From positions 105,006 to 169,005 of the forward strand of contig SUSS01000002.1 of assembly GCA_005046945.1 (NCBI GenBank): a stretch of DNA of 64,000 nucleotides, given 5' to 3'. Positions 16,334-24,466 of this stretch are shown one piece after another; within the stretch, counting starts at the first letter, position 1; each line of letters starts with the position of its first letter. The stretch comes from Tissierella creatinini (GTDB lineage: Bacteria; Bacillota; Clostridia; Tissierellales; Tissierellaceae). A program made the position numbers and the translations under genes. The notes below the pieces were generated by a model that searched no databases, was not told the origin of the DNA, and saw only the letters and a list, made by a program, of their open reading frames with translations.

Positions 16334-17317
16334 ATGATTATTAATGGAGCTTTATTTTTAGCAGCAGCTATTGCAGCATCTATTCCTGTTAACAACAGTA
16401 CAATATACTACAATGAGGTAAAAGAAGTACAAGTATTTGAATCTAATGGAAATTTGGATTATATAAATGAGGAAAATATAGAAAAAGAACCCTATATAGA
16501 GGTTCCTGAAACCGATGACTTGCTTTTTATAGAAGCGCCTGTTGAGACACCGGTTATCCAAGCTCCCTTGGAGTATTTCCCAGTAGAAGAACCAAAAAAG
16601 GACATTATTTTATTTAAAAATTTTAAGCTAAATTTAAGAGAGGGGATATTAAGTGAGGATGTATTAAGACTAAAGAAGTTTTTGCATCAAAAGGGATACA
16701 CTCATAATCCTTATGGCTATTATTTCGATACTATTTTAAAGGAAGCTGTAATCAGGTATCAAAGGAATAATGGATTAACCGGGGATGGAATAGTTGGTCC
16801 TGGCACATTTAAGCAAATTAACGAGGATATGAAAGCTAATGGAATAATAATTAATGAAAGAAATCCCTACTTTTCTTCGAAGGTTCCCAAAGGCCAGTGG
16901 ATATTTATCAATAAGAGCAGCAACACCTTATATTTTCTTAAAGGGCAGGAAATATTAAGAGAATATAATGTTGCTACAGGAAAGACAGTACTGGATACAC
17001 CGGAGGGTAAATTCTCAATTGTGGTAAAGACCATAAATCCCGCATGGGGAGGAGCAGGAGAGTATGAACCTGTTAAGGGAGGTGCGCCTAATAACCCCCT
17101 AGGTAAACGTTGGATGGGATTAAGCATTGGCGGTGGAGGACAATATGGAATTCATGGGAACGCAGCCTATAACAGCATAGGTAAATATGTATCCATGGGC
17201 TGTATTAGAATGTATAACGAAGATGTTGAATCTCTATTTGAAAGAGTGCAAAAAGGCACTCCTGTATGGATAGGTGATGAATATAAGCTTCAACAATATG
17301 GAGTGAATTTTAAATAA
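16334..17317 (+). CDS. L,D-transpeptidase with peptidoglycan-binding domain
   Basis: 327 residues. A hydrophobic N-terminus (INGALFLAAAIAASI) acts as signal or anchor. It is followed by an acidic linker rich in Glu/Pro (about 30-95), a PG_binding_1 domain (about 103-165; LSEDVLRLKKFLHQKGY and GLTGDGIVGPGTFKQIN) and a YkuD domain (about 185-320). The catalytic motif is complete: HGN in QYGIHGNAAYNS and SMGCIRM with nucleophile Cys290. Such enzymes make 3-3 cross-links in peptidoglycan or attach proteins to it, outside the membrane; in spore formers some act in cortex or coat assembly. The ribosome binding site is AGGAGGATT. Single gene with a terminator. Confidence 0.9.
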   Translation: MIINGALFLAAAIAASIPVNNSTIYYNEVKEVQVFESNGNLDYINEENIEKEPYIEVPETDDLLFIEAPVETPVIQAPLEYFPVEEPKKDIILFKNFKLNLREGILSEDVLRLKKFLHQKGYTHNPYGYYFDTILKEAVIRYQRNNGLTGDGIVGPGTFKQINEDMKANGIIINERNPYFSSKVPKGQWIFINKSSNTLYFLKGQEILREYNVATGKTVLDTPEGKFSIVVKTINPAWGGAGEYEPVKGGAPNNPLGKRWMGLSIGGGGQYGIHGNAAYNSIGKYVSMGCIRMYNEDVESLFERVQKGTPVWIGDEYKLQQYGVNFK

Positions 17318-17324
17318 ATTAGAA

Positions 17325-17351
17325 AAGAGGTGAACCTTAGGTTCACCTCTT
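17325..17351. terminator. Bidirectional terminator between convergent genes
   Basis: AAGAGGTGAACC-TTA-GGTTCACCTCTT, a 12-bp perfect stem. It serves the L,D-transpeptidase gene and, on the minus strand, the dehydrogenase whose stop codon it touches. Confidence 0.85.
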
Positions 17352-18417
17352 ACATCTTTTCTATCTGTGATAAGGCATCAAATACCATATTTTCATCTAT
17401 CTTATATGGAATCTTCTTCATATCAGGTCCATTAACAGTCTCTATAAGGACATTAGAAAGGTACTCCCTATCGAGCTTAACTTCAATATCCTTTAGGGTC
17501 GTTGGACAGCCTATATCCTTTAGGAAGTTTCTTACCTTCATAGCCTCATCTAGTTTTTTATCGATTACCAGCTGAACCAAAATACCATAGGCCACTACAT
17601 CCCCATGAAGATATTTTTCTTCGATATGAGGTAGGATTGTAAGTCCGTAGAATAGGGAATGGGCTACAGCACCATTATAATCCTCATCTACCAGTATGGA
17701 AACCATGCCTGTATTTACTATTATAGCTTGAATTATTTGCTCTAGAGATGGAGTGATTTTATTTTCTTCACAGTCTTTAAGAGCTTTTCTTCCATGTTCA
17801 AATAGAGGGTCTGCACACATATGGCTGATAGTTTTTCCTAGTCCATTTGTATAATTTAAGCTATCTCCTCTTGCTGCAAAGCTACATTCATAGAACTTAG
17901 CCAAGGTATCTCCCATACCGGCACGGAAATACTCTGCGGGAGCCTCTGCAATAATTTGACTGTTAATAAAACTGCATATTGGAGGGGCATCAAAATGGAT
18001 GAATCGAGTAAATTTATGATTTTTGTCATAAACTACGGATAATCCGCTGGTTCCGGCACAGGTAGAAGCTATTGTAGGAATGGTTATAACCGGAAGACCA
18101 AGTTTGTCTCCTACTGCCTTAGCAGTATCTATGGCTTTTCCGCCACCTAGGCCTGCTATAATATTAGCGCCATTATCCCCAATTTCCTTAGTCAATAATT
18201 CTATATTCTCATCAGTGCATTCTCCACCATACCATATTGGCTCCATGAGGTTAATTTCAGAGTTCTTTAAAGATTTTTTTAAGGCATTTATGCTTGAAGC
18301 AAGACCTGTTTTACCACCAACTATCTGTAGGTTCTTTCCAAAATTTAGACATATAGATGGAATGGCATCAAAAGCATCCTGGCCAATTACATATTTTGGT
18401 AAACTAACTATTTGCAC
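17350..18417 (-). CDS. Iron-type alcohol/glycerol dehydrogenase family protein
   Basis: 355 residues of the GldA-like branch of iron-containing alcohol dehydrogenases. The NAD-binding motif GLGGGKAIDTAKAVGD lies near residue 90. The metal site appears complete: Asp in FRAGMGDTLAKFYE, His in GAVAHSLFYGL and His in KYLHGDVVAYG. The family oxidises glycerol to dihydroxyacetone or reduces small aldehydes and ketones with NAD(P)H; the exact substrate is not set by sequence. The start is GTG 18417 behind AAAGGAGTG; the overlapping ATG is out of frame. It stands alone, with a dispersed repeat upstream. Confidence 0.85.
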   Translation of the reverse strand: MQIVSLPKYVIGQDAFDAIPSICLNFGKNLQIVGGKTGLASSINALKKSLKNSEINLMEPIWYGGECTDENIELLTKEIGDNGANIIAGLGGGKAIDTAKAVGDKLGLPVITIPTIASTCAGTSGLSVVYDKNHKFTRFIHFDAPPICSFINSQIIAEAPAEYFRAGMGDTLAKFYECSFAARGDSLNYTNGLGKTISHMCADPLFEHGRKALKDCEENKITPSLEQIIQAIIVNTGMVSILVDEDYNGAVAHSLFYGLTILPHIEEKYLHGDVVAYGILVQLVIDKKLDEAMKVRNFLKDIGCPTTLKDIEVKLDREYLSNVLIETVNGPDMKKIPYKIDENMVFDALSQIEKM

Positions 18418-18449
18418 ATTAACACTCCTTTAAGCAATCATTAAATAGA

Positions 18450-18514
18450 TTTAAGTATCGGAAGCAATTTCAAAGCAATTGTCTCACACCACCTGACATC
18501 TACACCTCATTATA
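18450..18514 (+). repeat. Dispersed hairpin repeat, copy 6 (short)
   Basis: A clean short form of 65 nt: left end TTTAAGTATCGG, AAGCAATTTCAAAGCAATTG, TCACACCACC, then right end CACCTCATTATA. It has both ends but little interior, and shows best what the family ends look like. Confidence 0.6.
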
Positions 18515-18655
18515 GTTTAATAGATGTTGAAAATCAATAATATAAGTGAAGTAAATAACAAAAGCTTCAATTATTAAGCCTATCTATTTTACAATAAAAT
18601 TCTCCTGTGTTAGAATTGTTTGGAATGTTTAAAATCTTTAAGGAGGAAGGGGCTT

Positions 18656-19369
18656 ATGAATATAAAGAAGAAGACTTGGGTTAAAATTATTATAGTTTTT
18701 GCTATAGTAGGTATATATCTATTTATACCACCGATAAATGGATTTGTTAATAAAATCGTATCTTTACTTACCACTGCAGATATAGAAGGCATAAAGGAGT
18801 ATATACTATCCTTTGGCATATGGGCACCAATAGTATCCTTTTTCTTAATGGTGTTCCAGTCTGTAGCAGCACCTCTACCTGCATTTCTTATAACCTTTGC
18901 CAATGCTGGACTATTTGGATGGGTTAAGGGTGCCATACTTTCTTGGACCAGTGCCATGGCAGGAGCTCTTCTTTGCTATTATATAGCAAGGATTTATGGA
19001 AGAGAAACTGTAGAAAAATTTACAAGTAAGTTTGCACTGGATGAAATAGATAATTTCTTTGAAAAGTATGGAAGGTTTGCAATCTTAATTGCAAGGCTAT
19101 TGCCCTTTATATCCTTTGATATTGTAAGTTACGCAGCTGGATTGACATCCATGTCCCTACGGCCTTTTCTATGGGCGACAGGTCTTGGACAACTTCCGGC
19201 AACTATAGTGTATTCCTATGTGGGTGGCATGTTAACAGGTGGGCTTAAAACCTTTATAACCGGACTTTTGCTCTTATTCTCATTAAGTGCTCTAGGATTT
19301 CTACTTAAAAAGATATGGGATGATAAGAATAAGAAGTCAGTTGGTCCTTTTGGTCAGAAGAAAAGTTAG
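18656..19369 (+). CDS. TVP38/TMEM64 (VTT domain) membrane protein
   Basis: 237 residues from ATG 18656 behind AAGGAGGAAGGGG; an upstream TTG or similar start in the same frame is not needed. Hydrophobic segments at about 10-30, 60-95, 105-125 and 175-230. VTT motifs: APLPAFLITFANAGLFG, GRETVEKF and FAILIARLLPFISFDIVSYAAG. The family is DedA-related and linked to lipid (often undecaprenyl-phosphate) translocation and membrane homeostasis. The second VTT gene starts 7 nt after the stop, so the two form an operon and may act as a pair. Confidence 0.85.
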   Translation: MNIKKKTWVKIIIVFAIVGIYLFIPPINGFVNKIVSLLTTADIEGIKEYILSFGIWAPIVSFFLMVFQSVAAPLPAFLITFANAGLFGWVKGAILSWTSAMAGALLCYYIARIYGRETVEKFTSKFALDEIDNFFEKYGRFAILIARLLPFISFDIVSYAAGLTSMSLRPFLWATGLGQLPATIVYSYVGGMLTGGLKTFITGLLLLFSLSALGFLLKKIWDDKNKKSVGPFGQKKS

Positions 19370-19375
19370 CAAGTT

Positions 19376-20053
19376 ATGTTGATGAAGAAGGATAAAAGCA
19401 ATATAAAGCTAATAATTGGAATCATAGCTATAGTCCTTATAATGGTATTGATAAACCGATTCAATGTATTTGAAGACTATGGCCCTAATGAAATAAGAGA
19501 TTATATTTTAAATAAGAAAGCTATGGGGCCGCTAATCTATGTAATACTCTTAACATTGCTTCCTTTGATGCTATTCCCAGACTCAGTATTAGTCATTGCA
19601 GGAGGAATGGTATTTGGACTTGTTTGGGGTACAATTCTTACATCCATAGGCTCCTTACTTGGTGGAATCATAGCATTTCTAATATCTAGAAAGCTTGGAA
19701 GAGAAACTGTTAAGAAGTTAATAAAAAAAGATTTAGTAATGTTTAGTAAGGATAATAAGAAAGGTGGTTTTTTTCTTATACTAATGCTTAGGCTAATTCC
19801 TTTATTTCCCTTTAAGCTTGTAAGCTATAGTGCTGGCTTATCTGATATAAAGCTAAAGGATTTTTCCTTTGCCACTGTAGTTGGGTCTCTTCCCGGCATC
19901 ATAGTATATACAAACCTTGGTGACAAAACTAATAATTTAGGGTCAGGAGGGTTTTATCTTGCTATAATTCTATTAGGGGCCTTGTTTGCAGTTTCCTTTA
20001 TACTAAAAAAACTATATGCAAAGAAAAGCGAGAAGACAATTAAAGATAAATAG
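19376..20053 (+). CDS. TVP38/TMEM64 (VTT domain) membrane protein, second copy
   Basis: 225 residues. Same architecture as the preceding gene: LLPLMLFPDSVLVIAGGMVFG, SRKLGRETVKKL, then LMLRLIPLFPFKLVSYSAGLSDIKL, followed by a Gly-rich C-terminal membrane segment and a Lys-rich tail. The two proteins are clearly paralogous but diverged, so the duplication is old. The start (ATG 19376, with another ATG at 19382) has no clear ribosome binding site; with only 7 nt to the upstream stop, translational coupling is likely. It ends at a terminator. Confidence 0.8.
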   Translation: MLMKKDKSNIKLIIGIIAIVLIMVLINRFNVFEDYGPNEIRDYILNKKAMGPLIYVILLTLLPLMLFPDSVLVIAGGMVFGLVWGTILTSIGSLLGGIIAFLISRKLGRETVKKLIKKDLVMFSKDNKKGGFFLILMLRLIPLFPFKLVSYSAGLSDIKLKDFSFATVVGSLPGIIVYTNLGDKTNNLGSGGFYLAIILLGALFAVSFILKKLYAKKSEKTIKDK

Positions 20054-20067
20054 TAAAATAGTGTGAT

Positions 20068-20094
20068 AACTCTCAGAAAGCCTGGGAGTTTTTT
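20068..20094 (+). terminator. Rho-independent terminator
   Basis: AACTCTCAG (20068-20076) pairs with CTGGGAGTT (20082-20090, one G-U), followed by a T tract, after the second VTT gene. Confidence 0.85.
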
Positions 20095-20130
20095 GTTGTT
20101 TAATTTATGGCATTAAAGGCTAATAACTTA

Positions 20131-20180
20131 TATAATAAGGTATAGATGTACCCCGCTTCTTAAAAGTGGTGGGTACCTTT
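20131..20180 (-). repeat. Dispersed hairpin repeat, copy 7 (right-end fragment)
   Basis: Read on the minus strand it gives GGTACCCACCACTT, a short loop, AAGAAGCGGGGTACATC and the CTTATTATA end. It matches the right-end hairpin of copy 2 (GGTACCCACCACTT...AAGAAGTGGGGGATATC) with compensating differences in the stem. No left end is found. It lies 20 nt upstream of the sbcD-like start codon. Confidence 0.55.
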
Positions 20181-20199
20181 TAGCAAAAGGAGGAGCAAT

Positions 20200-21315
20200 A
20201 TGGATATAAAGATATTTCATACTGCAGATTTACATATTGGAATGAAATTTAAGGGTTATCCTGATGAGGTAAGGACTTTACTCCAGGATGGAAGGATTAA
20301 TGCCTTAAATAACATGATAAACTTGGCTAACAAAGAGGAAGCTAATATATTCGTCATAGGAGGAGACCTCTTTGATAGGATTAAGGGAATAGATAAAAGA
20401 AGTATAATTAAGGCTGCCCAATCCCTAGAGGGATTCAAGGGAGAATGTATCATAATCATGCCCGGAAATCATGACTATGATAATGATGTGGTTGACCTGT
20501 GGGATACCTTCAATAAGACCGCATCAGATAAAATTATATATATAAATGAAGAGAAGCCTTATTCTCTTAAAGATTATGGCCTAGATGTAGTAGTCTATCC
20601 TGCCCCATGCCATCAAAAGCATTCGGCAACTAACAATATTCAGTGGATTAAGGAAGAAAGATTTGATGAGTCTCAGTTGAATATTGGAATAGCTCATGGG
20701 GCGCTAACAGGCATATCTCCCGATATGGATAATAACTATTATAATATGAATATGGATGAGCTTAATAGTATACCACTGGACTTGTGGCTCCTTGGACATA
20801 CGCATATTAACTATCCTCTTCAATCTGAGGTCTATGGAGAAAAAATCTACAACCCTGGAACCCCTGAACCAGACGGTCTAGATTGTAAACATGGAGGACA
20901 CGCTTGGCTTATAAATGTGTCAGAGAATAAGAAGATAAAGGGTAAAGGTCTAATTACAGGTACTTATAGATTTAAGGATAAATCCTATGTGATAAAGGAT
21001 ATGGATGATTTAGATAAATTATACAAAGACCTAGTGGAAGATAGGCCTAAGAACACCATAATCAGAATAAATCTTTCAGGTCGAGTGAGCAAGGAAGTCT
21101 ATGATTATAGACAGGATATTTATAAGGCTATTGAAAAAGAGGTTCTCTACCTAATAATCGAGGATAATCTTGGAATACAAATAACAGCTGATAAGATCCA
21201 TCAGGAATTTTCAGAAGGGTCTTTCCCTCAGAAATTTTTATTATCCCTTTCAGAGGACGAAGATGCACTTCAAAGGGCTTATGAATTGATTATGGAGGTA
21301 AGAAATGATAATTAA
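20200..21315 (+). CDS. Mre11/SbcD-like (YhaO-type) DNA repair metallophosphoesterase
   Basis: 371 residues. The N-terminal calcineurin-like phosphoesterase domain has all metal motifs: HTADLHIG (motif I), VIGGDLFD (II), IMPGNHD (III), GIAHGAL (IV) and LLGHTHIN (V). A C-terminal cap domain follows from about residue 260. The family (SbcD, Mre11, YhaO) gives the nuclease subunit of a complex that trims DNA ends or hairpins in the cytoplasm. The next gene encodes the matching Rad50/YhaN-type ATPase and overlaps this one by 11 nt, so they are translated together. The ribosome binding site is AAAGGAGGAGCAAT. Confidence 0.9.
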   Translation: MDIKIFHTADLHIGMKFKGYPDEVRTLLQDGRINALNNMINLANKEEANIFVIGGDLFDRIKGIDKRSIIKAAQSLEGFKGECIIIMPGNHDYDNDVVDLWDTFNKTASDKIIYINEEKPYSLKDYGLDVVVYPAPCHQKHSATNNIQWIKEERFDESQLNIGIAHGALTGISPDMDNNYYNMNMDELNSIPLDLWLLGHTHINYPLQSEVYGEKIYNPGTPEPDGLDCKHGGHAWLINVSENKKIKGKGLITGTYRFKDKSYVIKDMDDLDKLYKDLVEDRPKNTIIRINLSGRVSKEVYDYRQDIYKAIEKEVLYLIIEDNLGIQITADKIHQEFSEGSFPQKFLLSLSEDEDALQRAYELIMEVRNDN

Positions 21316-23725
21316 AAAATACGTCTGTAAGAGATTTGCCGGCATAAAGGATAAGGATATATCCTTTAAAGATGGTCTAAATGTGGTCTTAGGAGCAAAT
21401 GAAGCAGGTAAGAGCACTATGGTGGAAGGTATTCACTCTGTATTATTTAAATCCAGTAGGGTTGGCAATAGAGCTAAAGAAGATATTGGCTTTAAGGATA
21501 AGTTTATGCCTGTTACTAGTGGAGATTCAATAGATGGAGAGCTCATCCTATCTCATGTAGATGGAGAATATACAATTAGAAAACAATGGGGAACTGAAGC
21601 CTCTTCCCAGCTTATTACTCCAAATTCCGATATTATTAAAAGTGAAGAAGCTATAAGAGATAGGCTTAAGGAGGTCCTTCTTTTTGGTGAAAATACTTAT
21701 AGCAATATATTCTTCTCAAAACAAAGCAATTTAAAGGAAGCTATAGGGGATATTATCCACAATAGGGAGATTACCGGTGAAATAAGCTCCCTTCTTAGGA
21801 AAGCTATCATGGAATTGGACGGGGTTTCCTTGGACAAGCTCCAAAAGAAAATTGATGATAATTTGAATGACCTCTATAGCCATTGGGATATAGAAAAGAA
21901 CTACCCTGAAAACAATAGGGGAGTAAATAACCCCTATAAGGTCGGCCTAGGAAAGATCTTAGAGAGCTTTTATAGGAAGGAATCCCTAAGATTAGAGATA
22001 GATAGGGCTAATGAGAGTGAAAAAAATTATAACGAAATATGCAATACTCTCAAATCAGCTGAATTGAGGATTGCCCAGCTTAAGGAAAAAAAGGAGGGGA
22101 TGGAAAGGCTAGAGAACGATGTTACCCAAAGGCTGATACTGGAACCCCAAATGATTAAGCTGGATTCGGATATGGATACCTTAAAGAAGGTTAATACGGA
22201 ATGGCCTAAGAATGAGCAAAGACTCGAAGGGATAATCCAAGAGCTCAAAATTCTTAGTGAAGACTTTGAAAAACTAAATTATGAGAAAGATAAGGCAAAG
22301 AATTTATTGGAGAAAACACTCCTGATGAACAAGCTTGCAAGGGCAAATGACCTTAAGGGCAAGCTTGATTTGGCACAAGCAGAGATTGGGGCCATCAAGG
22401 ATGTTACAAAGGACCATATTAAGGACCTTGAAAAGAATCATTCAGATATGCTTAAAACCGAAGCCATGCTAAATGCCGGAGTTATTATAGGTCAGTTTAA
22501 TTATTTCAATGGAAATAATAAGCTCATAATTACTAAGGGCTTTGGGCAACCCCTAGAGCTTGAAGAGGGCCAAGTTTTTCGTGGTGATGGATATGTAAAG
22601 CTGGAATCTCAGGGGCTCTTTGAACTAGAGATTAAATCCGGTGACATGGATTTTAAAGAGTTAAGATCTAGATTTGAAGAGTATAGGAAAAACATTGAAA
22701 GGCTTTTAAAAGACTTGGAAGTTGAGGATATTGAAGAAGCTAAGCTCAATAGAGAAAGGCTGGAAGCCCTTAAGGCATCGGTAGAGAATCTTAAAAATCA
22801 ACTGGGTGACCTATTAGGAGAATCTACTCTTCAAGACTTGGAGGAAAGGATTGAATCCTTAGGTGACCTTGGAGATATAAGGGAAACTGAGGTCATTGAA
22901 GAAGAGGTAAATAGGTTGAATAAAAAACACCTTGAACTCTTATCAGATAAAAAACTCTTAGAGTCCAATATAGAAAAATGGACCCAAATGTATGGCAATC
23001 TAGATGGCTTGTTTGATAAGACCATAAACATAAAAATGGAACAAAAACAAGTAGGGGAAAAACTAAGTAAACTAAATCCCTTGCCTGATGAATATAAGTC
23101 TGCAGAGGATTTTAGAAATGATTTAAATAGTGCAAGAGTGGAATATGACAGCCTTCAAATTTCACTATCAGACTTGAAGAAGCTACATTTTGAGGCAGAG
23201 AATAATTTGCCTGAATTAAGCTACGAAGACCTCTTAGAAGACTTTAAGGCTGAGGAGTCCTTATTTAACAAGAGATTAAATGAAGGCAAGAATCTATTGA
23301 AGATAAAAGAGTCTTTCAATAATACTAAAAGGCATATGGATGAATCTTCCTTTACACCAGTGGTTAAGGCTTTCTCCAAATATTTAAGCCTCTTAACAAA
23401 TGGAAACTTTAAAGAATCTAATATAGATAACGACTTTAATCTAAGGCTGGAAAAAGAAAATAAGATTATAATTCCACTTAATCTATTATCTTCCGGAACC
23501 TATGATTCGGTAGCCCTTGCCTTGAGGCTTTCTATATTAGAATATATTTTAGGTGATAATAAGGGGTTTTTAATCTTAGACGATTGCCTGGTAGACCTAG
23601 ATTCATATAGAAGAGAAACCGCAGCAAGGCTAATCGGAGAATTTGCATCTAAACACCAGGTTATATTTACAACCTGCAGTCCTGATACGGCTCAGCTTCT
23701 AGGAGGAAACCTTATAGAGATCTAA
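21305..23725 (+). CDS. Rad50/SbcC-like (YhaN-type) ATPase with coiled coil
   Basis: 806 residues. N-terminal half-ATPase: VLGANEAGKSTMVEG (Walker A) near residue 32. The centre (about 200-700) is long charged coiled coil rich in Glu/Lys/Leu, with a beta-rich insertion around residue 400-450 and no CxxC zinc hook that I can see. C-terminal half: LLSSGTYDSVALALRLSILEY (signature region) and GFLILDDCLVDLD (Walker B and D-loop), then QVIFTTCSPDTAQLL. The lack of an obvious hook and the 806-residue length are closer to YhaN than to SbcC (over 1000). It works with the overlapping upstream nuclease gene in DNA end processing. Confidence 0.9.
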   Translation: MIIKKYVCKRFAGIKDKDISFKDGLNVVLGANEAGKSTMVEGIHSVLFKSSRVGNRAKEDIGFKDKFMPVTSGDSIDGELILSHVDGEYTIRKQWGTEASSQLITPNSDIIKSEEAIRDRLKEVLLFGENTYSNIFFSKQSNLKEAIGDIIHNREITGEISSLLRKAIMELDGVSLDKLQKKIDDNLNDLYSHWDIEKNYPENNRGVNNPYKVGLGKILESFYRKESLRLEIDRANESEKNYNEICNTLKSAELRIAQLKEKKEGMERLENDVTQRLILEPQMIKLDSDMDTLKKVNTEWPKNEQRLEGIIQELKILSEDFEKLNYEKDKAKNLLEKTLLMNKLARANDLKGKLDLAQAEIGAIKDVTKDHIKDLEKNHSDMLKTEAMLNAGVIIGQFNYFNGNNKLIITKGFGQPLELEEGQVFRGDGYVKLESQGLFELEIKSGDMDFKELRSRFEEYRKNIERLLKDLEVEDIEEAKLNRERLEALKASVENLKNQLGDLLGESTLQDLEERIESLGDLGDIRETEVIEEEVNRLNKKHLELLSDKKLLESNIEKWTQMYGNLDGLFDKTINIKMEQKQVGEKLSKLNPLPDEYKSAEDFRNDLNSARVEYDSLQISLSDLKKLHFEAENNLPELSYEDLLEDFKAEESLFNKRLNEGKNLLKIKESFNNTKRHMDESSFTPVVKAFSKYLSLLTNGNFKESNIDNDFNLRLEKENKIIIPLNLLSSGTYDSVALALRLSILEYILGDNKGFLILDDCLVDLDSYRRETAARLIGEFASKHQVIFTTCSPDTAQLLGGNLIEI

Positions 23726-23794
23726 GAGCCTTATCTATTCATGAGTAAACTTTTGCTTTTAAATTGCTATAACAACTAATTAAAGGATGATTTA

Positions 23795-24448
23795 ATGAAA
23801 ATAGAATTCGATGGTTTTGAAATAGATTGTGAAGTACAGTATGGAAAGAGAAAGAGGATTACAGTAAGTTTAGATACTACAGGCTCTGTAACCATTAAGG
23901 CACCAAATAACACACCTGAAGAGACCATTATAAATAGTGTTAGACCTTTAGGAGATAAGATTAAGGCAAAGCTAGAAGACCTAAAGGCTATAAGGTCCAC
24001 ATTAGGTGAGAAGACCTATGATGATAATGGCAGTTTTTTCTACCTGGGTAAGGAATATGCCCTTCAGGATTTAATAGATATAGGTGGATTGACTGAAGAG
24101 GAGATGAAGGATAGGCTTAAGAAACATTATATTCAGAGTTTAAAAAGAATTATTCCTGAAAGGATAAAAATCTATGAGAATGAGCTTGGCCTTAAAGCAA
24201 AAGTCATAGATATAAATGAATCTAAAAGTCAGTGGGGAAGCTGTAGCTCAGATAAGAAGGTAGCCTTTAACTATAGGCTTGCTATGGCACCTATGGAGGC
24301 TATAGACTATGTGGTAGTCCATGAACTATGCCATCTTAAGCATATGAACCACGACAGGTCCTTTTGGAGGCTTGTAGGAAGCATTTTACCTGATTATAAA
24401 ACAAGGAAGGAATACCTTAATAAATATGGTCAGTTTCTAACTCTTTAG
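23795..24448 (+). CDS. YgjP/SprT-like (M48-type) metallopeptidase
   Basis: 217 residues. The C-terminal two thirds match the YgjP-like (DUF45) family: SKSQWGSCSSDKKVAFNYRLAMAP followed by the zinc motif HELCHLKHMNHDRSFW (HExxH plus a later His). In other genomes members accompany restriction or DNA-repair genes, and the present neighbour upstream is the nuclease-ATPase pair 69 nt away. The substrate is unknown. The start ATG 23795 has AAAGGATGA upstream. Its stop codon lies inside the terminator stem. Confidence 0.85.
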   Translation: MKIEFDGFEIDCEVQYGKRKRITVSLDTTGSVTIKAPNNTPEETIINSVRPLGDKIKAKLEDLKAIRSTLGEKTYDDNGSFFYLGKEYALQDLIDIGGLTEEEMKDRLKKHYIQSLKRIIPERIKIYENELGLKAKVIDINESKSQWGSCSSDKKVAFNYRLAMAPMEAIDYVVVHELCHLKHMNHDRSFWRLVGSILPDYKTRKEYLNKYGQFLTL

Positions 24449-24466
24449 AAACTGACCATATTTTTT
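24423..24466. terminator. Bidirectional terminator, 18-bp stem
   Basis: AATATGGTCAGTTTCTAA (24423-24440) pairs perfectly with TTAGAAACTGACCATATT (24445-24462). It overlaps the last codons of the YgjP-like gene and separates it from the convergent Ppx/GppA gene. Confidence 0.9.
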
